Shown here piece after piece: positions 34,197 to 44,230 of a stretch of DNA of 64,000 bases. The notes beneath the pieces are model-generated. The model searched no databases. It saw only the letters and a list, made by a program, of their open reading frames with translations, and was not told the DNA's origin. The stretch spans positions 1 through 64,000 of the forward strand of contig NZ_JACAOA010000007.1 in NCBI RefSeq assembly GCF_014049385.1. The letters run 5' to 3'. The DNA comes from Ruoffia halotolerans. Its GTDB lineage: Bacteria; Bacillota; Bacilli; Lactobacillales; Aerococcaceae. Position 1 is the stretch's first letter. Every line of letters begins with the position of its first letter. The position numbers were made by a program, and so were the translations under genes.

Positions 34197-35141
34197 ATGC
34201 TAGAACATTACACAATGACTTATGAGAAGAATCAAGAAGATAAATCGTATGATTTCTATCATTTATGGCAAGCGAATGAACAGGAAATTCAACAGATGCT
34301 TGATCAATTTGATATTCCTGAGGATTTTATAACGAGTGGTCTAGATTCTTACGAAGTTGCCCGGTGGGAGTCGTATAAAGGCGATGATGGAGATTTATAC
34401 ACCTTGGTACTCTTTAACTACCCCTTTAAAGAGCGAACACAAGACTTCCGTGACGTGTATCGTACTGCCCCTATCGCCATTGTATTTAAACCTGGTTTAG
34501 TCATTGTCACTAGTATCGATTCCTTAAAAACTCTCAATCACATTACAGAAATGAGATTGAATTCTTTTAACGGCTTAGATGAGTTGGGCCTAGTATTGAA
34601 TATACTATGGTTTATCGCCCGATTATTCATTATTCTTTTAGAGGAAATCGACCGAGAAATTTGGGATTTAGAATCATATGTCACAGAGTCTACTAAAAAT
34701 GAAATATTTTACAAGCAAATGAAATTAAATAAAGCGCTCGTCTTCTTTAATTCAGCCATTAATAATGATCGGGATGTACTAGAACATCTAAAAGAACAGT
34801 TTAACCAGTTAGATATTGAGGATAATGACTTGCACCATCTGCGTGATGTTAATGTTGAATTGCATCAAGCGAGTGGCATGGTGCATGAATTGAAGCAACT
34901 CAATGAAAAAGTGAGCGATATCTTATCGAATGTGGTCAATAATAATATGAACCAAGTTATGCGCGTATTAACTGTATGGTCCATTATTTTAACAATTCCA
35001 ACCATTATAACTAGCGCTTGGGGAATGAACGTTCCTGTGCCAGGTGAAGAGGCTACGTCTTCGATGTTTATCATTGGTATTATTACTCTTATTTTAGTGT
35101 TAATTGGTTACTGGCTGTTTAAACGGAATAAATGGCTGTAG
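34197..35141 (+). CDS. CorA-family magnesium transporter
   Basis: This 314-residue CorA-like channel has a large cytosolic N-terminal domain with a long coiled-coil stretch (about 150-240). Two C-terminal helices follow, joined by the WGMNVPVP loop that contains the selectivity motif GMN. It likely conducts Mg2+ (or Co2+/Ni2+) inward as a pentamer. It is monocistronic and preceded by a strong AAGGGGGAAG ribosome site. Confidence 0.94.
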   Translation: MLEHYTMTYEKNQEDKSYDFYHLWQANEQEIQQMLDQFDIPEDFITSGLDSYEVARWESYKGDDGDLYTLVLFNYPFKERTQDFRDVYRTAPIAIVFKPGLVIVTSIDSLKTLNHITEMRLNSFNGLDELGLVLNILWFIARLFIILLEEIDREIWDLESYVTESTKNEIFYKQMKLNKALVFFNSAINNDRDVLEHLKEQFNQLDIEDNDLHHLRDVNVELHQASGMVHELKQLNEKVSDILSNVVNNNMNQVMRVLTVWSIILTIPTIITSAWGMNVPVPGEEATSSMFIIGIITLILVLIGYWLFKRNKWL

Positions 35142-35183
35142 AAGTAAAGTAGTCACGGTGATTAAAGTGATTAAATTTTAAAA

Positions 35184-35224
35184 AAAGGACTCATTACCCG
35201 TTTAACCAGGTAAATGAGTCCTTT
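35184..35224. terminator. Bidirectional terminator between corA and the PH-domain gene
   Basis: A 15-bp stem with one bulged base (35184-35198/35209-35224) has A- and T-tracts on either side, between convergent genes. Confidence 0.9.
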
Positions 35225-35231
35225 TGTTTGC

Positions 35232-35612
35232 CTAACCTAATATTTCTTCAGCTAAGGTACGAGCTATTTCATTTAAGTTGTCACGATTACGACCTAATTC
35301 TAAGCGAATAATCGGTTCTGTAGCGCTCGAGATGAAGATATCAATTTCAGCATCTAAATCAGTTGTCCCTGCCGTTTCGATTGAGAAACGACTAATTGAT
35401 TTATACGGAACACTTTGGATGTCTCGCTTGCTTCCGACTCCTTGGATGTCAATTAAGATAAGACGTTTGTTAGTGAACACAATAAAGTCACGAATCAATT
35501 TGTATGTTGAAACAACTTCTTCTGCTGACGTTAAAATATCTTGAATCACATTCATAGCACTCGTGTTATTGACTTTACCTGCTTTTCCTGTTAATCGATC
35601 AAATATTGACAT
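35232..35612 (-). CDS. Bacterial PH-domain protein (YvbH-like)
   Basis: This small protein of about 126 residues is a single bacterial pleckstrin-homology domain (bPH_1/DUF1696 type). It shows EEVVSTYKLIRDFIVFTNKRLILID and VPYKSISRFSIET. Function is unknown; members oligomerise in solution. The first ATG (35618) abuts the ribosome site, whereas the ATG at 35612 is 7 nt from AAGAGGA and is preferred. Confidence 0.88.
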   Translation of the reverse strand: MSIFDRLTGKAGKVNNTSAMNVIQDILTSAEEVVSTYKLIRDFIVFTNKRLILIDIQGVGSKRDIQSVPYKSISRFSIETAGTTDLDAEIDIFISSATEPIIRLELGRNRDNLNEIARTLAEEILG

Positions 35613-35676
35613 GCCCATTCCTCTTTTCGTAAGTTTGTTAATCTAAGTATATCAGATTGCCTTACCGAGTTAAAAA

Positions 35677-36324
35677 TTAATGCGTCGCTCCACCGATCAC
35701 TTGAATATCGTCTTTATCATTGTATTCAACAATTGCTTCGATCGCTGCTTCAATTCCGCGAGCCATATCAGTTAATGACATTGCGGGTTGATTTGGTTTA
35801 TCTAATACTTGTTCAGTCATGAATGGAATATGCATAAATCCTGCTTTTACTTCTTGGAACTCTTTATCAACTAAGTAAAGTGTTTGGTACATTATGTGAT
35901 TACATACAAAAGTTCCTGCTGTGTTTGATACTGAGGCAGGAATGCCTGCATTTTTCATCGCTTCTACCATTGCTTTGATTGGTAATTTTGAGAAGTAAGC
36001 TGGTTGGCCGTCTTCTTGAATAGCTAAATCTATCGGTTGGTTTCCTTCATTATCAGGAATACGGGCATCATCTTGATTGATTGCGACACGTTCAGGTGTT
36101 AAGCCCATACGTCCGCCCGCTTGACCGATATTTAAAACAACATCAGGTTTGAATTCGTTCATTTTCTCACGGACAACCTCTGCAGATTTGTGGAAAACTG
36201 TTGGGATTTCTAATTTTTCAATCTCTGCACCTTTAATTGTATCTGGTAATAATTTTACTGCTTCAATGGCAGGGTTAATTGCTTCGCCACCAAATGGATC
36301 GAATCCTGTTACTAAAATTTTCAT
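35677..36324 (-). CDS. pcp: Pyrrolidone-carboxylate peptidase
   Basis: This 215-residue cytosolic C15 cysteine peptidase removes N-terminal pyroglutamate. The catalytic triad is Glu78 (TPERVAIN), Cys141 (GTFVCNH) and His165 (MHIPF). TGFDPFGG at the N-terminus is typical. It lies 16 bp after the DUF979 gene in an operon with DUF969, a combination seen in other Firmicutes. Confidence 0.97.
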   Translation of the reverse strand: MKILVTGFDPFGGEAINPAIEAVKLLPDTIKGAEIEKLEIPTVFHKSAEVVREKMNEFKPDVVLNIGQAGGRMGLTPERVAINQDDARIPDNEGNQPIDLAIQEDGQPAYFSKLPIKAMVEAMKNAGIPASVSNTAGTFVCNHIMYQTLYLVDKEFQEVKAGFMHIPFMTEQVLDKPNQPAMSLTDMARGIEAAIEAIVEYNDKDDIQVIGGATH

Positions 36325-36340
36325 ATATAAACTCCTCCTG

Positions 36341-37267
36341 TTAGATAAATGGTAAGTAGTACATTAAGACAACATGCACTACAATCATAATAAGCGCGAA
36401 TGGAACTTGGTCTTTAATGACTCCGAATTCACTCTTCATCTCTAATAATGCTACAGGTAATGCGTTAAAATTACCAGCCATAGGGGTCATTAAAGTTCCA
36501 CAAAAACCAGCAGTCATTGCTAAAGCTCCTGCAATAATTGGATCCGCACCGAGTGAGAATACGAATGGCACACCAATTCCTAACGTAATAACGGTAAAGG
36601 CCGCAAAGGCATTCCCCATAACCATTGTGAATAACACCATACCTAAGACATATACTAAAACTCCCCAGAATCGACTTTCAGCTGGGATGACTCCTTGAAC
36701 AAGTCCAGACACAACATCTCCAACACCTGCTGCAGTAAATACTGTACCTAAAGCACCAAGCAATTGAGGTAAAATACCTGTTGTTGATACCTGTTGAATC
36801 ATGCGATCGCTTTCTGGAAGCAATGTTTTTGGTCCACGACGAATAGTGAATAATAGTGTTATCGTCCCAATTAAAGCTCCAATACCTAAGACCGATTGAC
36901 TTAATGCTGGGAAAATTTGGGCAATCAATAATGAAGATATCGCTAAAGTCATGACGGGTAAGAAGATACCATTACCTGTATTATCAGCATTCTCTTTAAC
37001 TTCTTTTTCCGGTGTGGCTTTGATTTCTCCGATCGATACTTGTTTGAATAAAGTAATTACCCCAATGATCAACACTAATACTCCATTAATGATATTGGGA
37101 ATATAACTACCACCAACGAATAGGACTCCTAGAATCGCCCAAAATAATGTCGTTCCGATACGTGTAGGATTCGTCTCATCGTTGAATACACGGTAAGCTG
37201 TATAAAGTAATTGTAAACCAATGACGATATACATAATTTCTAAAACTGTACTTGCAAATTGTTCCAT
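36341..37267 (-). CDS. DUF979 membrane protein, candidate transporter subunit
   Basis: This 308-residue multi-pass membrane protein is of the DUF979 family. It has about nine hydrophobic stretches and a conserved [23 protein letters not shown] segment reminiscent of ion-coupled transporters. It is paired with DUF969 12 bp upstream and pcp downstream. By context the pair may carry 5-oxoproline or pyroglutamyl peptides; this is inference and the family is not biochemically defined here. Confidence 0.88.
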   Translation of the reverse strand: MEQFASTVLEIMYIVIGLQLLYTAYRVFNDETNPTRIGTTLFWAILGVLFVGGSYIPNIINGVLVLIIGVITLFKQVSIGEIKATPEKEVKENADNTGNGIFLPVMTLAISSLLIAQIFPALSQSVLGIGALIGTITLLFTIRRGPKTLLPESDRMIQQVSTTGILPQLLGALGTVFTAAGVGDVVSGLVQGVIPAESRFWGVLVYVLGMVLFTMVMGNAFAAFTVITLGIGVPFVFSLGADPIIAGALAMTAGFCGTLMTPMAGNFNALPVALLEMKSEFGVIKDQVPFALIMIVVHVVLMYYLPFI

Positions 37268-37279
37268 TGATTTCTCCTC

Positions 37280-37960
37280 CTACTTTTTAGCCTTCGCTTT
37301 TTTACGTAATTGACGGTCAAAACGCCAGTTGAATATGGCACCTAATACTAATGCAATCACTGCAATTGGGATTGACGCAATGGCTAATGAGCTTTGGTTA
37401 CCGTTTAAACCTAAGTCAATCAATGTTGCACTGATTAATTGAATTCCGGCAGATCCTGCGAATGTATTTTGCGCAAAGAAATTACCATAGTTATCCGCTG
37501 CAGATGCGCGTGCTTTAATTTTCTCAACATCGTCTTCATCTAATTTACCATCCGTATCTGACTCCGCTGCTGCTTCTGCCATTGGATAGATCAATGGACG
37601 CACAAACTGTGGATGCCCACCAAGTCGAATTGAGAAAAATCCCGATAATTCACGAATCGCTTGATACACTGTAAACAAGCCACCTGTTGAGAGTCCTTTA
37701 ATCTTTTCAATAAATCGAATCGCTTGTTCTTTTAGACCAAACGTCTCTGACAAGCCGATCATCGGTAAAGTTAAGAAGAACAAGGTTACAAAACGCTGGT
37801 TCGTAAATGCCTCTCCGAGTATCGTTAAAAATTCTATGAATGAAATGCCTGATACTAATGCAGTAACAAGCCCTGCGACAACAACAGTTGCGATTGTATC
37901 AAATTTTAGAATAAAACCTAATATGATAATGACAATACCTATTAATTTAATCCATTCCAT
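37280..37960 (-). CDS. DUF969 membrane protein, partner of DUF979
   Basis: This 226-residue membrane protein is of the DUF969 family, first gene of the DUF969-DUF979-pcp operon. FFSIRLGGHPQFVRPLIYPMAEAA and ADNYGNFFAQNTFAGSAG are the conserved polar segments within the membrane region. It presumably forms a two-subunit transporter with DUF979. Confidence 0.88.
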   Translation of the reverse strand: MEWIKLIGIVIIILGFILKFDTIATVVVAGLVTALVSGISFIEFLTILGEAFTNQRFVTLFFLTLPMIGLSETFGLKEQAIRFIEKIKGLSTGGLFTVYQAIRELSGFFSIRLGGHPQFVRPLIYPMAEAAAESDTDGKLDEDDVEKIKARASAADNYGNFFAQNTFAGSAGIQLISATLIDLGLNGNQSSLAIASIPIAVIALVLGAIFNWRFDRQLRKKAKAKK

Positions 37961-38137
37961 ATCTATACCTCCTTAAACAATTTAAATTTATTAAAATGTT
38001 CACCTATTTTACCATACATGAAACAAATTTGATCCCCTTGCTGATTATCTTCATGAAAATATAATAAAAGTAGACTCTTTAAATCCTTTTCAATTAAAGA
38101 TACAATAGAATAAGTATATTAGAAAAGAGTTTATAAC

Positions 38138-38677
38138 ATGAAAATCCAACGTATCAATTCCATTCACTCACCTTTGGCAGATGATTTGGAAACTTTATAT
38201 ATTAATGCCTTTCCTTCGTATGAACGCAAACCTTTTGAAACTTTATTCTCACATCAAGAAACTGGTTTTGCTGAAGTCTTCGCAATTACTGAAGACGAAC
38301 GCTTTATTGGTATGATTTCAACTTTAAAAAGTTCTCAATTAATTTTTGTTGAATACTTTGCAATTTCTCCTGAATATCGCAACCTAGGTTACGGTTCAAA
38401 AGTTTTATCACTTCTTAAAGAAAAATATCCTGACGTGAATATTTGCTTAGAAATTGAAGTTGTTCAAACGGATGAAGGTATCATAGAGGAACGTTTACGA
38501 CGCCTGAAATTTTACGAGAAGAATGGCTTCCAACAATTAAATATGATTGTGAATTTATTTGATGTTGAATTTGAATTGCTAGGTACGAGTTCGGAGATAA
38601 CTTTTGAAGAATATTTTATTTTATATGAACAAATTCATGGAGATTCATTTAAAGACAAGCTTTATTTAATTAAATAA
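38138..38677 (+). CDS. GNAT family N-acetyltransferase
   Basis: This 179-residue protein has the GNAT core: FVEYFAISPEYRNLGYGSKVL, with the acetyl-CoA-binding R/Q-x-x-G-x-G/A variant, and RLRRLKFYEKNGFQQL in the C-terminal strand. Substrate unknown. It sits 17 bp ahead of the PAP2 gene and is probably co-transcribed. Confidence 0.85.
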   Translation: MKIQRINSIHSPLADDLETLYINAFPSYERKPFETLFSHQETGFAEVFAITEDERFIGMISTLKSSQLIFVEYFAISPEYRNLGYGSKVLSLLKEKYPDVNICLEIEVVQTDEGIIEERLRRLKFYEKNGFQQLNMIVNLFDVEFELLGTSSEITFEEYFILYEQIHGDSFKDKLYLIK

Positions 38678-38694
38678 AATACCGAGGTGCTTTT

Positions 38695-39339
38695 ATGAAT
38701 AAAAAATATTTAAATTACTCATTACTTGCTCTGATACCCTTTTTGATTATTATTGCAATTGTTATTTTCAATATGAATGCAATTCAACATTTGGATAATC
38801 TTATTACGCTTGAAATTGTTTCTTGGCGGACACCCCTATTAAGTTCATTTTTTAATGCCGTGACAATTCTTGCGAATCCAATGAGTGTCGTTTCGACGGT
38901 CGTCATTTTGGCGGTGATTGCTTACCTTTTAACTAAGAGAATTGATTTACCACTATGGATCTTAATTACAAATGTGATTGGGAGTTTGACATTGAATCCA
39001 CTGGTTAAAAATATTGTTCAACGAAGTCGTCCAAATGAAGCGATTCGAATGGTGCAAGAAAGTAGTTATTCTTTCCCGAGTGGTCATGCGTTTTCTTCGA
39101 TGGTTGCTTTTGGTTGCGTCATTGTGTTACTCATTCTGTTTCTCAAACCAAGCGTGTTTCGTCATATTCTGATTGTATTCGCCTTTTTAATTATTTTATT
39201 CATCGGTTTTAGCCGAATTTTCCTTGGAGTGCATTATTTTAGTGATGTATTGGCTGGTTTTTCTTTTGGCTTATTCTGGTTGTTGCTGTCACTTAGCTTC
39301 TTTCTGGCAAGAAGACCAGAAATTAAAGCTAAAAAGTAA
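38695..39339 (+). CDS. PAP2-family membrane phosphatase
   Basis: This 214-residue protein has six helices and the three phosphatase motifs: KNIVQRSRP (105-113), PSGH (128-131) and SRIFLGVHYFSD (173-184). It likely dephosphorylates phosphatidic acid or undecaprenyl pyrophosphate at the outer membrane face. Confidence 0.94.
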   Translation: MNKKYLNYSLLALIPFLIIIAIVIFNMNAIQHLDNLITLEIVSWRTPLLSSFFNAVTILANPMSVVSTVVILAVIAYLLTKRIDLPLWILITNVIGSLTLNPLVKNIVQRSRPNEAIRMVQESSYSFPSGHAFSSMVAFGCVIVLLILFLKPSVFRHILIVFAFLIILFIGFSRIFLGVHYFSDVLAGFSFGLFWLLLSLSFFLARRPEIKAKK

Positions 39340-39371
39340 ATGCGACAAGGTTGTCTAGTATAAATATGCAC

Positions 39372-39407
39372 AAAAAATCCTCGGATATTCTCCGAGGATT
39401 TTTTTAT
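39372..39407. terminator. Bidirectional terminator after PAP2
   Basis: An 11-bp stem (39375-39385/39391-39401) with A- and T-runs lies between the convergent PAP2 and deacetylase genes. Confidence 0.93.
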
Positions 39408-40765
39408 AGCCGATATGAATCTGCTTCTGGAATTTGAGTAGGTGAGACAAAAACGTAACCTTGCTCTTTTAAGTGAGGTATGAGTGTTTTAATTGCCTCG
39501 GTGGTTGATAATTGAGTGTCATGCATTAAGATAATTGATCGATGTTGTAAGTGATTAGCAATATGCTCATTAGTTATTTGTTCATCTTTACTTAACCAGT
39601 CTTCTGAATCAACATTCCAATATATAGGTTCCATATCGGGATAAAGTTTCAACATTTTCTGACGACCATTACCATAAGGCGAGCGGTAGATATTTGGCGT
39701 TACACCTGTAGCATCCGCAATGATTTCTTGTGTGATTTCAGTCTCGTGTTCAACGTCTCCCAAATTTAATAAATCAAAATTTGCGTGGGAATAGGAATGG
39801 TTTCCAATTTGATGCCCTGCTTCAACCACTGCTCTGGCAATATCTGGATTGGCCTCGACTGAGCGCCCTAAAAAGAAAAAGGTGGCTGTAACATCATGTT
39901 CATCCAATACTTCTAGGATCTCTAAGGTATTCTCAGTGGGGCCATCATCAAACGTAAGAGCAACCAACGGCCGCTCGTCAATGGGAGAGCCCGTTAAAGG
40001 AGCAGATAAACCACGTGAATTAAAAATCGCGTCTGATATTGTCTGATTGGATTCAAGTAATTCAGAATGTTCAATTAAATCTTCGGCGTAAATACGACAT
40101 TTTTCCATATATTTATCAATCACTGCTTTAGTTTGTGGATGTTTTTGGTTTTTTAAAAGCACTTCTTCCACTTTAGAATAAGTTTGGATTTCTTGATCTA
40201 AAGAATCTAAATGAACTTCTTCAGATAAGTGTTGAATCTGGTCACTTGCTTTTTCGATTTCATTAAAGGTTGTTAGAATCTGATCATAAAGAGAATAGAT
40301 TATTTCTGTGAGAGCATCTTCATCGGAAAAAGGTAATTGCTCTTTTTGTTCGGCTACTAATTGGGGCGTCACTGCTTCATTTAAAGGAAGCCCTTCTTTA
40401 ATTTGTTCACCGACAATGATTGGTTCATCACCTTGGTAAAGCTCAGATAAGTTGGCGATTGCCACTTGCTTATCCTCTGCTAATTTTACTAAATGTTGAA
40501 GCCTGTTTCCTTGAACGCCTCCAACTTCTTTAGCGGTCACTTCAGCATTTTTTATTAGTTCTGGAGATATTTTTGGGTTCAAATACGTATTTCCCTCATC
40601 TAAATACAAGTCTTGTATGGCACTTGTCGCCAAATCAATACTTTGCACTTGTTGCTGATGATGTCTGGCAAATAATGCCGTAATTAAAACCGCAAAAATA
40701 ACCGTCCCGATACTAATTAGCGTTGTTTGTGATTTTGTATCCATGTCTTTCAAATTCAGTCTCAT
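39404..40765 (-). CDS. Membrane-anchored polysaccharide deacetylase (PgdA-like)
   Basis: This 453-residue protein has an N-terminal membrane anchor (about 15-32), an extracellular helical linker of about 200 residues, and a C-terminal NodB domain. LTFDDGP supplies the catalytic Asp and a metal Asp, GNHSYSHANF the metal His residues, YRSPYGNG the motif 3, and ILMHD the late catalytic His. It probably deacetylates peptidoglycan GlcNAc, a lysozyme-resistance function. Confidence 0.9.
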   Translation of the reverse strand: MRLNLKDMDTKSQTTLISIGTVIFAVLITALFARHHQQQVQSIDLATSAIQDLYLDEGNTYLNPKISPELIKNAEVTAKEVGGVQGNRLQHLVKLAEDKQVAIANLSELYQGDEPIIVGEQIKEGLPLNEAVTPQLVAEQKEQLPFSDEDALTEIIYSLYDQILTTFNEIEKASDQIQHLSEEVHLDSLDQEIQTYSKVEEVLLKNQKHPQTKAVIDKYMEKCRIYAEDLIEHSELLESNQTISDAIFNSRGLSAPLTGSPIDERPLVALTFDDGPTENTLEILEVLDEHDVTATFFFLGRSVEANPDIARAVVEAGHQIGNHSYSHANFDLLNLGDVEHETEITQEIIADATGVTPNIYRSPYGNGRQKMLKLYPDMEPIYWNVDSEDWLSKDEQITNEHIANHLQHRSIILMHDTQLSTTEAIKTLIPHLKEQGYVFVSPTQIPEADSYRL

Positions 40766-40944
40766 TCAACTACAACTCCTTTAATGCGATAATTCAATTG
40801 TAACAGATATAGTCTTTTTTTCAGGTATTATTTAAAATTTTAACAATTAATTCACATTTGAAGTAGAGTCCTTTCCAAATAGTTGTTATTCATAAAAACG
40901 AGCGGTATAGTATAAACATAAATTTTCTAAAAGGAAGAGATAAA

Positions 40945-41847
40945 ATGAAAGATGTCATGATTATTGCAAATCCATCTTCTGGCCAAAAACAAGCAGAAGA
41001 CTATGCTCAACAAGCGAAAGAAATCCTTGAAGCAAATGGACGTTTTGCAACAATAAATATAACGGAATCCGGCGATGATGTTGTCAAGTTCGCTCAAGAA
41101 GCTGCGCGCGAAACATATAATACTATCGTTATTTTAGGTGGTGACGGAACGGTTTCACTTCTTGCCTCGGGTCTTAAAGATGAAGATTATCGGCCAGAGA
41201 TTGCCATTTTGCCGACTGGAACGGTAAATAATGTTGCGCGTGCGTTAAATATCGAAATAAACTTGGATAAAGCTGTTAAGGATTTACCAAACCTTACTCC
41301 ACAATCCATTGATGCAGGGCTTGTGAATGATCAAGTTTTCTTAAGTTTAGTTTCTACGGGAACAATTCCTGAAAGTGTCTTTGAAGTAAATGAAGAAGAG
41401 AAGGAACGCTTAGGTCCTGTCGCTTACTTAGTTGAAGGAATTCAAGCGTTAAACGAGCAAAAGAGTTACCGTTTCAGCTTAAATATTGATAATAAAGTCG
41501 ATGAATTTGAATTAGATTTATTATTAATTGGGGTATCAAGTAGTGTGGTTGGTTTAACTAACTTCTTCAAAGATGCCAGCTATAATGATGGTAAATTACA
41601 CATCTTTGGTTTAAAGAAAACGACTTTAGGAGATAGAGTTGGAAGTATTGCTAACTGGATCTTCGATACTGAGAAAGTTCAAAACAACGGTGTGTTAACG
41701 GTAGATGCCAAAAATATCAAGATCGAATTACTTAATCAAGATGGTAGTACACATGTGGCCGTTGATGGAGATAAAGGTCCTTCTTTCCCGGTGGAAATTA
41801 GCGTCTTACCTAACTATATCAATGTGCTAACTCCTGAACAAAAATAA
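40945..41847 (+). CDS. Diacylglycerol/lipid kinase (YegS/DgkB family)
   Basis: This 300-residue DAGK-catalytic protein has the nucleotide motif VILGGDGTVS near residue 70 and ILPTGTVNNVARAL near 90, where GTxNxxAR is diagnostic. It likely phosphorylates diacylglycerol or a related lipid. It is monocistronic, with AAAAGGAAGAG before the ATG. Confidence 0.93.
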   Translation: MKDVMIIANPSSGQKQAEDYAQQAKEILEANGRFATINITESGDDVVKFAQEAARETYNTIVILGGDGTVSLLASGLKDEDYRPEIAILPTGTVNNVARALNIEINLDKAVKDLPNLTPQSIDAGLVNDQVFLSLVSTGTIPESVFEVNEEEKERLGPVAYLVEGIQALNEQKSYRFSLNIDNKVDEFELDLLLIGVSSSVVGLTNFFKDASYNDGKLHIFGLKKTTLGDRVGSIANWIFDTEKVQNNGVLTVDAKNIKIELLNQDGSTHVAVDGDKGPSFPVEISVLPNYINVLTPEQK

Positions 41848-41891
41848 TTCGGATTCATTATTTAAATCAGATCTATAATAGGCAATAATAA

Positions 41892-41920
41892 AAGACCTTC
41901 ACTGACGGAAGGTCTTATTT
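41892..41920. terminator. Bidirectional terminator between lipid kinase and met operon
   Basis: A 9-bp stem (41892-41900/41908-41916) has flanking A- and T-tracts between convergent genes. Confidence 0.88.
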
Positions 41921-41924
41921 TGCA

Positions 41925-43100
41925 TTATCCTAGCTGTTCAACAATTGTTTGGACAGCTTTTTCGATATTTTCTGGTTTTGTCGCAAGATTTAAACGAATA
42001 AAACCTTCGTAACCTTCACCAAACCATTCTCCGTAATCCACTGCGAGCCCGCATTTTTCCTGAATGAATTCGACCATCTCATCACTTTTTACTACTTTGC
42101 GTAAATCTACAAAGACTAAATATGTCCCTTCGAGTGGTGATACTGTAATTTCTGGTGCAAATTTTGTGAAGTAATCGCGGACGATTTCATAATTATTGAA
42201 AATGACATTCTTCAATGAGTCTATCCAATCCATACCATCCACATAAGCAGCCTCAGTAGCAAATAGCCCCATAATATTTGCTTCTGTTTTAATCATGGAA
42301 TTTGCGAAATCATCATATTTTTGACGCAACTCATCGTCTGTGATTACGATATTACAATGAGTTAAACCAGCGATGTTAAAGGATTTAGACGCTGAGTTCA
42401 CAGTAATGACTCGTGGGCGGTGAACTCCTTCAGAAACATTTGCTGCTGGGATATGTTCACGTTCAAAAGTAAAATCTTGATGAATTTCATCAGAGATAAT
42501 TAACACATTGTGCTTTTGGCAAATGGCGAATAAATTCGCTTGCTCTTCTTCTGTCCACACTCGTCCAACTGGATTATGCGGTGAACAATGGATGTACAAT
42601 TTCACCGATTGATCGATAATTGCCTGTTCAAACCGTTCAAAATCAATGGTGAAATATCCATCGTTATTCACTAGGTCGACATTGACTAATCGACGATTTG
42701 TGTCTTTAACCGCGTCACTAAAAGGATAATAAACAGGTGTTTGAATAATCACTGAATCATTTTCGTCGGTGAAAGTGTATAATAGGTGGTAAATCGCTTG
42801 AACGACACCTGTTGAAAAGCGAACCCATTCTTCTTTTATCGGGAAAGAGAAATATGTTTCCATCCAGTTATTATATGCTTGATAATATGATTTACCTGCA
42901 AATGTATAACCATAAACACCATGTAATATTCGATCTTTTAATATTTTTGTAATAGCTTGACTCACCTTAAAGTCCATATCAGCAACCCATAAAGGGAGTA
43001 AATCTGCTTGACCAAAGCGTTCTTCTAATAGGTCCCATTTTAATGAATTTGTATGTTGACGCTCAACATAATACTTTTCTACAAACTCTTCTATTTCCAC
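41925..43100 (-). CDS. patB: PatB/MalY-type cystathionine beta-lyase (C-S lyase)
   Basis: This 391-residue fold-type I PLP enzyme of the PatB/MalY group breaks cystathionine to homocysteine, pyruvate and ammonia. LPLWVADMDF is the group signature, CSPHNPVGR the substrate loop, SDEIHQDF holds the PLP Asp, and SASKSFNIAGL holds the PLP Lys239. It is last in the T-box metA-metI-patB operon, 40 bp after metI. Confidence 0.93.
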   Translation of the reverse strand: MEIEEFVEKYYVERQHTNSLKWDLLEERFGQADLLPLWVADMDFKVSQAITKILKDRILHGVYGYTFAGKSYYQAYNNWMETYFSFPIKEEWVRFSTGVVQAIYHLLYTFTDENDSVIIQTPVYYPFSDAVKDTNRRLVNVDLVNNDGYFTIDFERFEQAIIDQSVKLYIHCSPHNPVGRVWTEEEQANLFAICQKHNVLIISDEIHQDFTFEREHIPAANVSEGVHRPRVITVNSASKSFNIAGLTHCNIVITDDELRQKYDDFANSMIKTEANIMGLFATEAAYVDGMDWIDSLKNVIFNNYEIVRDYFTKFAPEITVSPLEGTYLVFVDLRKVVKSDEMVEFIQEKCGLAVDYGEWFGEGYEGFIRLNLATKPENIEKAVQTIVEQLG

Positions 43101-43140
43101 TCACATCTACCTTCTTTCTTCTAAAATCATCTAATCATTT

Positions 43141-44229
43141 TTACTCCTTCAAAGCAACTTCTAAGTCTTGAATTAAATCGGAAGAATTTTCTAAGCCGAT
43201 AGACAACCTTAATAAATCAGGCGTTAAGCCATAGGATTCACGCAATTCTTTTGGTATGTCTGCATGTGTTTGTGTTGTTGGGTATGTAATTAAACTTTCA
43301 ACCCCACCTAAACTTTCGGCATATGTAAATACTTGTAACTTCTCTAAGAATGGTCCCACTTTCGCTTCACCTTTTAAGCGGATGCTTATCATGGCACCTT
43401 TTCCAGCATATAACACATCTTTAACTTGTTCCTGCTGCTTTAACCAGGTCACAATTTCTTGCGCAGTTGCTTCTTGTCGATCTAAACGAATCGGTAAAGT
43501 TTTCAAACTACGAATAAACAACCAACAGTCAAAGGCTGATAAAGTAGGACCGGTTGTATTCGATAACCAGCCTAACTTTTCACCCATACCTTTATCATTT
43601 GTCACGACCACTCCAGCTAAGATATCATTATGTCCCGTTAAATATTTTGTTCCTGAATAAAGTACAATGTCTGCACCTAATTCTAAGGGTCTTTGGCGAA
43701 GTGGCGTTAATAAAGTATTATCCACGAGTAATAGTGCTTTATGTTGATGCGTTAAATCTGCGATACGTTGAATATCAACCTCTTGCATTAATGGATTTGT
43801 CGGTGTTTCAATGAATACCCCTGATATGTCATCGCTGATTAGTTTTTCAAAGTCTGCTTCTGTTTCAAAGTAAGTAAATTGTGCTAAATTCTCTGCTTCA
43901 AGGTGATTAAAGTATCGGAAACTTCCACCGTATAAATCGCGTAAAACTAAAATATGACTACCTTGTTTAAAAAGTTGAAATGCTAATTGTATAGCACTCA
44001 TGCCTGAACTTGTAACAACCGCTCTCTCGCCACCTTCTAAGGCCGCTAAGCCTTCTTCTAAGATATCTCGGGTTGGGTTATTCGTTCGTGTGTAATCATA
44101 TCCGGTACTTTGCCCTAAACCTGGATGAGCGTATGTTGTCGCTAAGTGGATAGGGGCAACGACGGCACCTGTTGATGGATCTTTGCGATTTCCTAATTGG
44201 ACAAGTTTAGTATTGATGTGTGTTGTCAT
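43141..44229 (-). CDS. metI: Cystathionine gamma-synthase / O-acetylhomoserine thiolyase
   Basis: This 362-residue Cys/Met-metabolism PLP enzyme joins acetylhomoserine with cysteine to cystathionine, or with sulfide directly. YDYTRTNNPTR is the phosphate-binding N-terminal motif, and the PLP lysine is Lys195 in SGTKYLTGH with Asp170 in LVDNT. One bp separates it from metA. Together with the C-S lyase it completes homocysteine synthesis, so the gamma-synthase reaction is favoured. Confidence 0.93.
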   Translation of the reverse strand: MTTHINTKLVQLGNRKDPSTGAVVAPIHLATTYAHPGLGQSTGYDYTRTNNPTRDILEEGLAALEGGERAVVTSSGMSAIQLAFQLFKQGSHILVLRDLYGGSFRYFNHLEAENLAQFTYFETEADFEKLISDDISGVFIETPTNPLMQEVDIQRIADLTHQHKALLLVDNTLLTPLRQRPLELGADIVLYSGTKYLTGHNDILAGVVVTNDKGMGEKLGWLSNTTGPTLSAFDCWLFIRSLKTLPIRLDRQEATAQEIVTWLKQQEQVKDVLYAGKGAMISIRLKGEAKVGPFLEKLQVFTYAESLGGVESLITYPTTQTHADIPKELRESYGLTPDLLRLSIGLENSSDLIQDLEVALKE

Positions 44230-44230
44230 T

